Source of the DNA: Sclerurus mexicanus | Taxonomy: Eukaryota; Chordata; Aves; Passeriformes; Furnariidae | NCBI GenBank assembly: GCA_013396755.1 | Contig: VWZF01002534.1 | Coordinates: forward strand, 187,875-251,874 | Direction of reading: 5' to 3' | Length of the DNA: 64,000 bases | Shown here: piece after piece, positions 37,801-49,345 of the stretch | How positions within the stretch are numbered: the stretch's first letter is position 1 | Layout of the letters: every line of letters starts with the position of its first letter | Translations under genes and position numbers: made by a program | Notes under the pieces: generated by a model | Seen by the model: the letters and a program-made list of their open reading frames with translations, nothing else | Told to the model about the DNA's origin: nothing | Databases searched by the model: none

Positions 37801-40800
37801 CACATCTCAGTTGTTACCTGGTGCTCTAACCATCCTATTCCAAGTTTCTGTTAGTCCCCACATGCACAATTACCTGTCCCTCTTCCCAGTGGAGCTGTCA
37901 GTGCACAGGACAGCAGCAGAGTAAGGAAGTTCAACAGATGTATAATCTTCAACTTATTCCACCTTTCAGATACAAGAGGGGTGTTGTAAGACACGCACAA
38001 TGCACCACTATTGTGCTTTTACCTCCAGGTTTTTTCCTTCAAATACCTCTCTTTGACAGTGAAGAGTCTATGCAAAACACTGAAGGAATTACAAAACTAA
38101 AGGAGCACGTGAAAACAGAATAATTCAGTGTACAAATAAAAAAATACTTCATAGAATAAGTTATTAATTTTAGCTAAGTGGCAAGAAAACCGAGCATAAC
38201 ATGAACTGCACCAGGAAAGGACTGATTTTGTTTGATAATTGGGCTACATTTTGGGCTAGATTTGTATAGATCTAGGAAGCCTGCCTGTTATTTAAATACT
38301 CGTTTAAAGCCTATAACTTGATAATCAAATTCAAATATGTAGAGAGATGTAAAGGTTTCCTCGCATTTAATGCAGCAACAATGATTTTACTTGGAATCAG
38401 GCCACACAGAGGGAAGCATGGGCTGGTACATTTTTCAGCAGAAAAGGAGAGAGCCATTGGCACAGCAGCCTCTGAAGAGTCAAGAAATCCTAGTCCTGAC
38501 TGCCATTCTGCTGTCAATACCAGAAGGGCTCTAAGAGTTTAAAGAAAACAGCATGTAAATTTTCAGCTTAAAAGATGCATATTTATTATACTAAACAGGC
38601 AACTTCTCACAACACTGTCAGTATTTTACATTCTTAAATGTGCCCTGTTCCTGTGGCAGCTACTGGAAATCCCTATTTATCCAGTACAGAACAGAATGAG
38701 CAGAGAGTCAGATCCCTCCCAACACATTCAGTGCAGGAGCGATTCAATCATCCCTGATGGATCAGGACAGGGTGGAGATGGAACTACATGGCCCAGCTGC
38801 AATGTATGACCAAGTCCTTAACCTCTCTTCTGGGACTTGGCAACTGCAGGTTCAGCAAACACTGACCTTACATCCCAAACATTACTGCACTGCTGGATTG
38901 AAGAGCCTCAGGCTGGTATCTGGCAGGAATGGGATGTCCATGTGGGATACAGGAGGCTTTGCACACCTGCACTGCAATGTACAGATTTGTACTTGCACCG
39001 CCTGATCTGGAGGAGCTCAAACTGCCTCGGCAGGGAGTGGCAGCCACCCAAGCCTGGTAATAATGCAGGTTACACAAACTGCATGGGACTGGGGCTAAAC
39101 ACTAAACACTTCCAGTGCTGCAGACACATTGTGGGACTGGGCACAGCCACACCTTTGGGGCTGCAGCTCTGATGTACCCAGGGGATGCACTTGAGCCAGT
39201 GACAGGTGACAGCTTGGAACCAACCCTAAGGCCCGAGGCCAAGTCCGAATCCCTGCTACTTATTAGGACTGCAGAGGATTGGTTGTCCTGGTTTATTATT
39301 GTGCCCTTTGCAGAAAGCAAAGCCACACAGTGACATTTTGCATAGGTGTAAAATCACAAAGTGGGGACAGGAGCCTGCATTTCCAAGGGGCAGTGACTCG
39401 CCGAGTTTTGCGAGGCACTAATCCCTGTTTGGCAGTACTGCCGTGAGCCACTTGGGGAGCACGGACAGAGTGCTGAGTCATAAGTCCAGCCTAACCTGGA
39501 GCAAACCTCCAAAAACGCTGCTGAAATGTCCCTGAGCCTGCACCCCCTCCGCTCTCTGCGACCCCTTCTGAACGGCCCTGCCCCGACACCCTGTGTCTGC
39601 AAAGAATCCAGCAGCATCTCCAGCACCACAAACCCAGGCAAGTTTTAAAATATGCTATATTTTAACAGAATGTTACTTGCTGACATTAAACAGCTGATCT
39701 CTGGTCCTGATGGGCTGAAAGGACAGGCTGGCCTGTCCTCCTGTGAGGTGCAGGAGGCAGTGCCTGCAGCACGAGCGTGGCACTAAGGGCTCTATCACAG
39801 AGCACCAGGCAACAGGGGCCACAATCCCACATCCCTGCCCAAGTTTCAATCTAGCAATTCCTAAAGTCAAAGCCTTGAACACTGCAATAAATTCCTGGCA
39901 GACTGTTTGACATTATCTCTTAAACAAAAAGAAGGAAAAAAAGGGAAACAAATGTTGCCATGTATAACAACAGCCTTTTTCACCATTTGTTACCAGTACA
40001 GTCTGAGCTGCAAACCTTTAGCTGGATGACTTCTGCCCTCGGCTGCAAATCTACAACAAGCAAGAAGAGGAGGAAGTCACTGAAGCTCCTGTTTCACATG
40101 GCATCAAAGCGCAGGGAAACGGGCACCTCCAGGCACCTAATGATGTCCAGCCTCCCACGGCTCGCAGCTGCATTTCAGCACAGCACATGCTGATGCTATT
40201 TTGGAGCATGTGTGCTATGGTGGAGGAGATGCGAGGCGGGAGGAAAGACAACCCCTGCTCATGTTCACATGCTGTGAAAAAAAATTCCAGCATGAAAAAG
40301 TCCTTTGATATTTTTTTTCAAACGAGGCACAAGCACAGTATTTTGAAACAGACCTCCAACCGAATTTAGAAGATTCGCTGCAAACCAAGGGGCTAAAAAA
40401 GCTGCTTTAAAAAGGTCTTCAACCCTTTGCAAGGGAAAGTGCAGGCCAAGAGAGAGATGGCTGCAACCCCACAGTGACTGGGACCTGTTACTGAAGAAAT
40501 CCTCATTCACTTATTCCCAACATCCTCCCTCTAGATTTTATACTGAAGAGCTACACAGAGCACTCCAGCAGCACCAGCTCTAGCAATTTTCTGCTTTTTC
40601 TATCTGTCTGCATTTTGATTAAGCCCTTTATCAATTTCCAGGGTTTGTGACACTTGGTCCACAGTCCTATCTCATTTTCCTACGTTAAGCAGCAGATCTT
40701 ACAGTGCATCCCATGAGGAAGCACACCCAGACCAGGCAGCAGCTCCATGACCTCTGCCAGTCTGGATCTACTCCTAAGGGGACAAGCAACGCTCTGGAAA

Positions 40801-42239
40801 TAAATGCAACTATTTTACAAAGGTGACAAAATCATTTCAGCCCTATCAGCATGCAGTATGCCACCACAAAATCTGCTTAGAGCAGAATTTACTTTACGAA
40901 TACTTCAGCTTGGGCTCTCCTGAATGAAGGACAGCAGCCAGCACTGCTTGCTAGAAAGGACTGTAAGGCAGAGGTATTGCCAAAGCATATGAATGCTGTC
41001 CACTGCATTAAGTCTGTTTGAACATTAATATTTAAGTGTACTTTGAAACTAAGCCATTGAATAGGTGCAGTTAGTCAAGTAACATTTTATGCTGTAAGGA
41101 ATATGTATTGCTGGCTAAAGATCTGCCAACCAAAATCACTATGGTGGGTTGATTTAACTTCAGTGGCTACTGGTTATTGAGCCCAGATCCTCAACTGAGA
41201 GAAAGACAGCCTGATAAACTATTTCAAGAAAAGACAGTCTCGCTGGGTCTATACCTACCTGTGCTGAAATGAAAAAAGAAAAACAACCCCTAAACCACAA
41301 TTACGCCTCATTAGCCAAGTCAGTGCTAATTAAGGCCCGACTTTTTGCCCACCTGAGCTTGGATTTGCTTGGCTGCTGAAAGCAGTTTTATCCAGAACAA
41401 GAGCTGATTTTTGTCTCCTCATGCTTAGCACAAAGAATGTCAAAACAACAATAGTTTCCTTCTTAAGCATGTTTGATGCTGCTGCCATAACAACTTCAGC
41501 TTACAACAAAGATACATTCATTCCACCCAGCGTTTATTAACATGCTGTTTGATAAACCCATTTCATGTTATTAGTTCAGATATATTTACTACTAAAAACC
41601 GGTAAAGACCTCCTCTATATCTGAAAATGTACAAGAAGGCTTTTTTTAAAGGAGCATTGTTTCTACTGGAAACCAATAAATAAATCCCTATTTTTTTTAA
41701 AAAAAGTATATTTGCCAGATAATCAAACGAAGCGACAGAACACCTCTGACTCTGGTCGCATAAATAAACTTGCTGAATGCTTATTTGCCATCCCAGAATA
41801 TTGTATTACAGCCGTGCTGTCAAGGCTGCAAGGCGAAAGCCCAAACCCATTCAAGACTTTTATTCCGAGAAGGGGTGGGTTTTCGCACAGGCAGAGGAGC
41901 TATCCACCCGAACGCCTTGCTGCATTACAATAATAACAATAATGAGCACCAGAAGGCAGGGAGTGCTGCCCAGCACCTGCCCAGCGGCCCCGTGTCCTCG
42001 GCCGGGAGACACAGGGCTGAGCCGGCCCCACAGCGCCCGGGACACGGCCCAGGAGCAGCCCTGGATTTCACAGCCACGCTCGGCACCACCGGCACCGACC
42101 GCCTGCCTGTTCCCCCTTCGGCGGAGCCCTCCGAGCCCGCCCGGCGCTGGGCACGGCCCCGGGGCCGGGGGGAGCCCCGCTCCGCCCGGGGAAGGTCAGC
42201 CGGCAGCGCCGGGCTCGGGGGCAGGGCCGGCCGTGCCCC

Positions 42240-42241
<2 letters not shown>

Positions 42242-42277
<36 letters not shown>

Positions 42278-42330
42278 ACACACACTCACACACTCACACA
42301 CACACACACAGATGTGTCCCTCACACACAC
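42242..42330. repeat. (CA)n microsatellite, interrupted
   Basis: About 89 bases of CA units broken by a few CT and GATGTGTCCCT interruptions. It runs straight into the N at 42331. Confidence 0.95.
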
Positions 42331-42331
42331 N
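42331..42331. other. Undetermined base, probable assembly junction
   Basis: A single N sits exactly between the CA microsatellite and the 45-bp minisatellite. Its position between two unrelated repeats suggests a closed or collapsed gap rather than one uncertain base. Confidence 0.6.
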
Positions 42332-42539
42332 CCGCTGGGTGTTCCCCCTGGGCCGGGGATGAGTGTTCCCCTTGTCCCGCTGGGTGTTCCCCCTGGGCCG
42401 GGGATGAGTGTTCCCCTTGTCCCGCTGGGTGTTCCCCCTGGGCCGGGGATGAGTGTTCCCCTTGTCCCGCTGGGTGTTCCCCCTGGGCCGGGGATGAGTG
42501 TTCCCCTTGTCCCGCTGGGTGTTCCCCCTGGGCCGGGGA
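42332..42539. repeat. 45-bp minisatellite, 4.6 copies
   Basis: The unit starts CCGCTGGGTGTTCCCCCTGG and ends GTTCCCCTTGTC. Copies begin at 42332, 42377, 42422, 42467 and 42512 and look identical until the last breaks off. The period is 15 codons, so long repetitive open frames appear on both strands. These are not evidence of a protein. Confidence 0.95.
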
Positions 42540-42687
42540 CAGGGACAGGAGGGGCTGCGGGAGCTGCGCCCCGCGGGGACACCCGCCTTTTAACACATAA
42601 CAAACCCAGCATCTCCGGCCACCTCGGCGATTTCAAGACGCCCCCTCCCCTTTCCCGACCGCAGCCAAAGTTTGGGGTTGCTCCCTG

Positions 42688-42775
42688 AGGGTTTTGTGTG
42701 TGTTTGGGTTGTGGTTGTTGTGTTTTGGGGATTATTTTTTGTTTGTGTTGGTTGGGTTTTACTCCAATGGTTTAA
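42688..42775. other. T/G-only-biased tract
   Basis: The + strand is almost entirely G and T here, from GGGTTTTGTGTGTGTTTGGG to GTTGGTTGGGTTTT, with strong strand asymmetry. It borders the CpG island. Confidence 0.75.
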
Positions 42776-45654
42776 AATATTTCTTTTTTTTTTTTAAATT
42801 TACAGCTTGGCTTATTGATAGCCTTAGGCCAGTGTGATTACAGTAACAGCTGGCTTTTTTTTTTCCTCCCCTCTCTCCTCAGGTTGTTTTAAACATGTGA
42901 AAATACACCAAAAGTATTCATTAGGCACCTGGACTTACATTATATCCAGGACGGCAGGAGGAGATGCCATTTGCAGAGATAAAAAGCTTCCGAAGAGCAG
43001 CAACTCAAAATAACACAGTTGTGTTGGATCCTAATCAGGGCTGCTGAGCAAACAGGCGAGAGGTGAATAAAAATGTGTTAAAATGTTATGAACATTCGTT
43101 TCCTCACACCAAAGCAATGTTTGATGCAATGCATCTCCCCCTCACACAAGTTCTTTGTATCCTGAATGTTGTTTTACTTAATAAACGTCAAAAACTCATA
43201 ACTAAAAACATGCAGAATTCACAAGAGGCACTAAGAGCAATGACAAATGACACATATATGTTACAATTAACACCCCTGAGCAGGACAGGGACATTCACTG
43301 AGCCATCTGCAGTGTTTATACCACATCTCACCCTTCAGCTGCTCCTGTCCCTGACAATCCCTGTTTTTCAACTCCTCTGCTTTACCACCTTCAATCCCAT
43401 TTCACCTTTTTTGTTCCGAGATGACTTTCATTCCATGCCAAGCCAAACCCATACATGTATCTAATATAAGTCTTGATTTTGCATAATACAAGTGAAAACT
43501 GTGAACTCCTTCCAGCCAGGACAGCAGGATCCATTTTTAGAAGCTTCAGCATTGCAGGGCAATACATTCAAATCCTGCTCTTCTTCCCTAATTTCCATCT
43601 CTGTTGGTGAAAGGGTAGTCACAACATCATAAAGGAGTGCATTTTCTTTTCCAGGTCCCTCCTATTCTACTTTGCTAAGTTAATTAGACTTGGATGTTCT
43701 TGGCTTACTATTTTGCTACTTGAGTGAAGTTAATTTTTAACCTAAACTGCAGGTTCTGTCATGATGTTTTAGATCGCAAGTCAGGAGAGAATTGAGTTCA
43801 CTTACACTGTGGAGTGGAACCTCCTTGGCTGACACTGTGGAAAGGTTATCTTCTTCCACCTAATCTCTTCGGTTTTATGTCACAAACAGAATCTGCCTCT
43901 GAGCCAGGCATTTTTAGAACAGCAATTAGTAGAAAATTATACATATCTGCAAATTAATGGCAAGCTAACAGTGAGGAATAAGAGAGAAAACTGTACACAA
44001 CTTATAGTCACACACAATAAAAACCCTAAAGTAAACAACTATTAAGTGTTGCTGCCCAGACCTTTCCGAGTGCTCCTTTTCCTGAAAGAAGTACAAAGAA
44101 CACCCTGAAGCGTTTGATGATCCACCTCTTAAAGGGTTTGCCAGGGTGTATCATCTTGCCATAATTGGCAGCTCTGAACTTACCTGCTTGTTGTATTTGA
44201 AGGACTCGCCCACGTTTTCATCCAGGGTGAAGTTTTTGTAAAGCACAGCATTGTTTAAGTTGAAAATTTATGAAGCCTAATGAATGCAGGTTGTCAGGGT
44301 TTTGTTACATGTAAATAATGTGTGTACATTTAATGTTGTGCAGATCAGGTTCCCTGAAATGGGTGTGCAGGAGGCCACCTGCAATACTACACCCCTGTTA
44401 CACAGAGAGCACTCCTTGCAACAATTCAGCCACAAAAAAGCAACTTATTGCCCAGCAGCGTTTTTGATTAACAGGAGAAAATCGGGATGAACACTACAGG
44501 GAAGCACTGGAGAGCACCTGAAAGCTTTGCACTGCAACAATTTTAAAGAACAGCTTTATCTGAAGCAAAACTTTCACCTTAAAAGCTATGAAAGACTTGA
44601 TCCAAGCACAACATTCACATGGTGTGTGTGCAGATCTGGTGGTTTGCATTTAGTTCCCTAAGCAAACACATGCAAATGTGTTTTTCTCTCCATTCCAGCA
44701 GATTCCTTGTGTCTGCCTTTCCTATGCTCTTATGCACATTCATACCATCTTACACAAACACAGCCGACACACTTCAAAAGCAGTTTGCACACATCTGAGA
44801 GGGTGACTTCAAAACAGCACGTAACAATAAGTTTAAATTATTCCAGGGCTGTTAAAAAGATGACAGTGTTTCCCACACAGGAACTGCAACCACTTAGTGA
44901 AAACTTGTATCCAACACTTTCAGGTGAAACAGCAGTTCAGAAACGGAACTTTTTTGTTTCTTTAGCTTTTGAAGGCTGCTATTAACATCCTAGACCCGCA
45001 TCAGAGATTGCAACAACAAAACTACATCTTTTAAGCATCACATAAGACAAACCAGCCAACTGCATATTTCTGAGCTCTACATGACCACCAGAGAAGTAGT
45101 TTTTAAAAAACCCCAAGCTACCAACCAGCTGGCTGTATTAATTGAGAGGATCTCTTCCCAGCACGACAGGCCCCCAAGACACTATGCAGATATTAAAAGC
45201 ACTTCACAGTTTTGATTGACAGAAACCTGGCCTAAGCAGCCGAGAATGTTACATTTCATGCAGTCTAAGGTAAAAAGCAATGTATTAAATAACTTGGCCC
45301 TGGCAGGATTTGTCAGGCCTTGCCCTGGCTGACAGGACTGTGTGTGGCCTGCAGTTTCTCAGACACGGTGCTGCAAAGAAAGGAAGTGTTACACAAAAGC
45401 TGCATTCTCTCTGCTGTTTTCCCTCATCCCTTCTTTGCACAAGATCATCTCCTGCCTTTGTCTGTGTGTACATAAACCAGGGAAAAGCTCCAGTCTCTGA
45501 ACGACCAGCAGTCAAGTACTTTTGGAAAATTTGAATGCTTTGTAAATGCTATTTTAAAAACTATTGCTTACATTCCTCTTCTATAATCCTATCGCTATAG
45601 AGACTATTTTTTAAGGTGTTGAAAATTTTGGAGCATTTATAAACAAAACCAGCA
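42776..45654. other. Region between VAPB and RAB22A
   Basis: No recognised gene. The 133-codon frame at 43063-43464 (+) has no known motif and no promoter or splice context that I can see. A consensus-like 5' splice site on - (CAG then GTAAGT, donor at 44183-44178) is treated in the findings. Confidence 0.55.
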
Positions 45655-45672
45655 CATTTATAAACAAAGCTT

Positions 45673-45817
45673 TTTATTAATAAAATGTTTACACCTTTTT
45701 TTTGCACAATACATCAGACTGGTAGTGATTTAGCATGTTATTACACTATAAAAGTTTATTATGAATGCTTAGGCTGAAAAGGCTGTTTACATTGTGTCAA
45801 ATCAACATTTCTTTATT
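45673..45817 (-). promoter_or_regulatory. RAB22A: Cluster of three poly(A) signals, RAB22A
   Basis: TTTATT on + at 45812-45817, 45755-45760 and 45673-45678 gives three AATAAA hexamers on the RAB22A strand within 145 bases. GT-rich sequence (GTTTATAAATGTGCTGGTTTTG on -) follows the last. This is the best candidate end for RAB22A. Confidence 0.55.
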
Positions 45818-48800
45818 TGCATTCTATGCACTATATGGGAGTGTAACAATTCAAACAAAAAGGAGAGAACAAAAGCCTGGTTTTCCTCATTAGCATCTAC
45901 AAACCAACAATACAGACAAACCTGTACACGCTCTCAGGACCAGCCCAAGAGAAGACTAAAAAAAGTCTCAAAACATTCATAAGCTTGGGAATTCATCACT
46001 ACAATATTTCACCACTAGCAATCGGACTACACTTCATGCAGTGAAGCAATGGTTGGAAATTTGTGCAGTTTACAGTGCTGCAAATGCTCTGTAACTTTGA
46101 GCGGCTTGAGTTTGTTTTAGTAAGAGATAATATAATAAAAAGGCACAGACCTTTCAACCTTTGTAACAGGTTAACCCAATCCTGGAACAAAAAGGCAGAA
46201 TGTTCTTATGAGGGACAAGGATTGCTGATACAAAGGTTAACCTTCACACCTAATTTTACGGGCAAACATCTATTACACTGCAAGAGCTATCTGCAGATCA
46301 GGCTGTTTTTGTGTCCTGAACACACCAATGCAAAGTTTCTCACGCAGAAGAAACCTTTGTTTCTTCCTTCACTGTACTCAGTGTGGGGGGTACAACTGGG
46401 AAGATTGCCAGGAAGTCTGAAATGTCTCACAGCTCCAGAAATGCAAACCATTTCTGTGCCTTAAATCAATTAATTCACCGTCACAATGTCAATGCTGGAC
46501 ACACAATATTCAGAAAGAGGAAGTATAAAAGAGGAGTTTAAAACACAGAAGAGTTTACATTGTGTTACTAGAGCCTTACAATAATTTGCTCCTGCAGGTG
46601 AATGTGCTTTTAGCCTTCATGATGTGGTAAAACACAGTCATGGTGCAGGTCTCAGCTGCTCTAACAGTGTCGTAAGGCTGTACTAATGAATTTCCATCTT
46701 GCTTACAAATATTTGCTGTTGTAGCAGATACTTCCAGAACCTTTGTGGTGAAAAAGACACTCATCACCTATTCCTGTCTAAATCCCATAAGGAAACAAAG
46801 AACAAATTGCCAAGAAAACGTAATGGATTTAATAGGAAATACATATTGTATGTAACATGAGTAGAAGTGAGGCAGGACAGTAGCAGTGAATCTATCCAGG
46901 TGTCAGAGTTACAGCATGTTCAAGTGCAACAACTGGCTGGAGTATCACACCCACCCGTGAGGTGCACGACAGGAGTGGTCTGTGTCCTTCAACATTGCAA
47001 AAAGAAGTAGCAGTTGGTTTGTTCAATAATACATGTGAAAACATCAATAGAAACGAAGCCAAGGAAACCCCAACCTTCTTAAAAAAACACCTTTACAAAG
47101 GTAATTAGCTCCTTGAAGAAAATTTAGTGTTTAAGCAAAAATTTAAGAACAGCAACTTTCAGGATGGTATAACAGGAACAGCAAAATTGTTTCTGCTAAG
47201 AAGTCTTGACTCTAGATTGAGATTTTTCCATGTGAAATAGGAAGCACCAAATAACTCTGAGCCATTAGAACTCTTTAAAGTACTTCTGAATAGCTGTTTA
47301 TACCATGTACACTCTGACATCACTATGTTAAAAATTCAGGGGTGGGAGGAAGTGGGAGGGGGAAGGAGGAAAAAGCTGACCCTAGGATCATTTTGACATG
47401 TCAGAGAATAAGAGCATCAGTATCCCCGGATTTCAACATTGTCTTGTATCCATTGAAAGATTTGTTACCTGTGACACTTCAGGGATAAAGTCTGGTAGTG
47501 CTTGTTTGACTTTTTCCAAGTCATGGATGTTTGACTGTAGCTGAGCAAGAAATGCTTTGTGTTCAGACTTACGAGACCTCCAGAATATCAGGAGGGATTT
47601 TTAGAAACATTGGTGTCAGAAGGCCTTAATTAAGGTAATTATGTTTTGGCACCTGAATTTTGTAGGATACACAAAGATGTAGTTTCAAGCGTATTCCTTT
47701 TGACAAGCAGGAGCCATGTGACTCTGGAAGGAAAGCTAAAGTGACTTTTTTAATACTAGGACCTGTATTTCCATCTTACACTGGTAATTCACACCAACAT
47801 CTTATTCCTGTAAATCTTCTGTCACCTGCCATTACTGGTGATGGGATCTGAACATAAAATGTTAGCAGTTTTCTTCAGAGGATTTTGTGCACATCTTTTA
47901 GAAGCTTAATTCCAAGTGCACAATTCTCCTGCAGCAAGTTAATTGACTTGTGGTGTACAAACCATCTCAGGTCTCTGTAAAACCACTTCCTGCTAGAAAA
48001 GGGAAGAAAGCTTGTCCTTCTCCCTTGTCCATGAACAGAAAAGCCTCTTTTTTAGAGGCTCAAAGTGTTCACAAGAGATACGTGAAGCCTCTTTGGAAAT
48101 GGACAGGCAGTACAGAAGTTGAAGTCAGAGATTTATGCAGGTTCTCCTCATGTTTGGGATGGTTTTTCCCTGCTTGTCTGTAGCTATTGCTGCTGTAAGG
48201 GAGGTTCACTACAGGGTGAACAGCTCCAGTTCTGACAGCTTCTGTCCTGTAAATCATCAATTCCCAAGATAGTCTCTGCTGATTGCTGACACAGCACACC
48301 ACAAATAGACTACACCATCCTCGATACACACTGAAGACTGTTCCACAAACAAGTCATTCAAACATCACTGCTACAGCTTCCTTTTCCAACTAATACTACC
48401 TTAGACTGCAAACTTAACACTAATGTTAAGGAATAATTTAAGCTTAACAGCGTAACAAAAAAAAAAATCTCCTTGAGGCCAACTTTTAAACCATCCAAGA
48501 CAGCCACCCTGAGTTTCTTTTGGATAATTAAAATGAAGCTTTAACCACAAATGTAGTTCTCTCTCAACCAGGTTAAAGGATTAGACTTTCAAATCAGAAA
48601 GCAGGCACTGTCTCCTCTCCTCTTGCTCTTTTCCCAAGCAAATAAATAACCTTTCTTGAGCAGGCTGGTAGCATTAAATGTAAAGTAACACATCAAAGAC
48701 TCAAGTCTGCATAAAACATCCTTCTAAACCATTAACTGTCTGATCCTGCAGCACTTAAAGGAAGGGTCTCACTGATGTCAGCAGGGTTCTCAAGAGCAGT

Positions 48801-49254
48801 GATTTGTTTTTTTCAAGATGGAACTAAGAACAAAGTCTTTACCTTCTTGGCAACAGCAAAAGTTGTTAGAATTGTCTTAGGAGTTTTTCAAAGCACCTAT
48901 AACAATTTTCAGTAGTAGGATTACTAAATGTAAGTTTCCAGATTTTGCCTACTTGGGCATTTAGTGTGCCATTCTCAGGCTGGATATAAAATACCCTACA
49001 AAACTACCTGGAGCACAGATCAGGAGCCTGGCAAGGCAACCAAGTGACCGCTGTAATTTAGAGGGTGGGATGAAGATACCTCCCAAACCTTGGGGAGCAC
49101 ATTCAAGTTGCCCCAAAGCTTAAGAACTGGTGGTGTTTAGGAGTTGAAACAGTCATATTTTGTCAGTTAAAAAATGCTCTGGATCAATGATGTGACATGT
49201 ACCTCTCTACATTTTTACATACATGACACTTTACCCTTCCAAACTTGTTTTGCA

Positions 49255-49345
49255 GCAATTAATCTGTGCCACGTGCTCTGAAGCAGGGAGGTTGAACCAG
49301 ATGACCCACTGTGGTCCCCTCCAATCTGACCCATTCTGTGGTCGT
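49255..49345 (+). mobile_element. CR1-like LINE 3' tail fragment
   Basis: The stretch AGGTTGAACCAGATGACCCA, then GGTCCCCTCCAATCTGACCC and ATTCTGTGG, follows the typical CR1 3' end (a TTGGACTAGATGACC, GTCCCTTCCAACC, ATTCTGTG pattern). It is antisense to RAB22A within the probable 3'UTR. No coding part of the element is present. Confidence 0.75.

Larger units (their letters stand above)
27200..42240 (-). other. VAPB: VAPB intron 1 (probable)
   Basis: About 15 kb lies between VAPB exon 2 and the GC-rich island where exon 1 should sit. It contains one CR1 tail and an ATC microsatellite, both listed separately. No VAPB exon 1 sequence (a start leading to an acidic, helical first stretch before the MSP domain) was found here, and no other gene. 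The assignment as intron depends on exon 1 being at the island. Confidence 0.6.
41975..42600 (-). promoter_or_regulatory. VAPB: GC-rich CpG island, probable VAPB promoter region
   Basis: CpG-rich sequence (GCGGAGCC, CCCGCCCGGCGC, GGCCGGGGGG and similar) covers this block, the strongest island in the window. It lies upstream of VAPB exon 2 on the - strand and downstream of RAB22A, where the VAPB promoter is expected. No VAPB exon 1 can be read in either strand of the block, probably because of the gap at 42331. Confidence 0.55.

Noticed and set aside
38750..39330. Overlapping frames of 82 and 111 codons on +
   Set aside because: They overlap one another in different frames and show no motif or splice signal that I recognise.
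41770..42688. Long open frames of 276 and 303 codons on + and 116 codons on - across the island
   Set aside because: They are made by the CA microsatellite and the 45-bp repeat, whose period is a multiple of three, and they read through an N. All frames are low complexity.
43063..43464. 133-codon frame on + between VAPB and RAB22A
   Set aside because: No recognisable domain, no Kozak or splice context, and base use like the surrounding AT-rich DNA.
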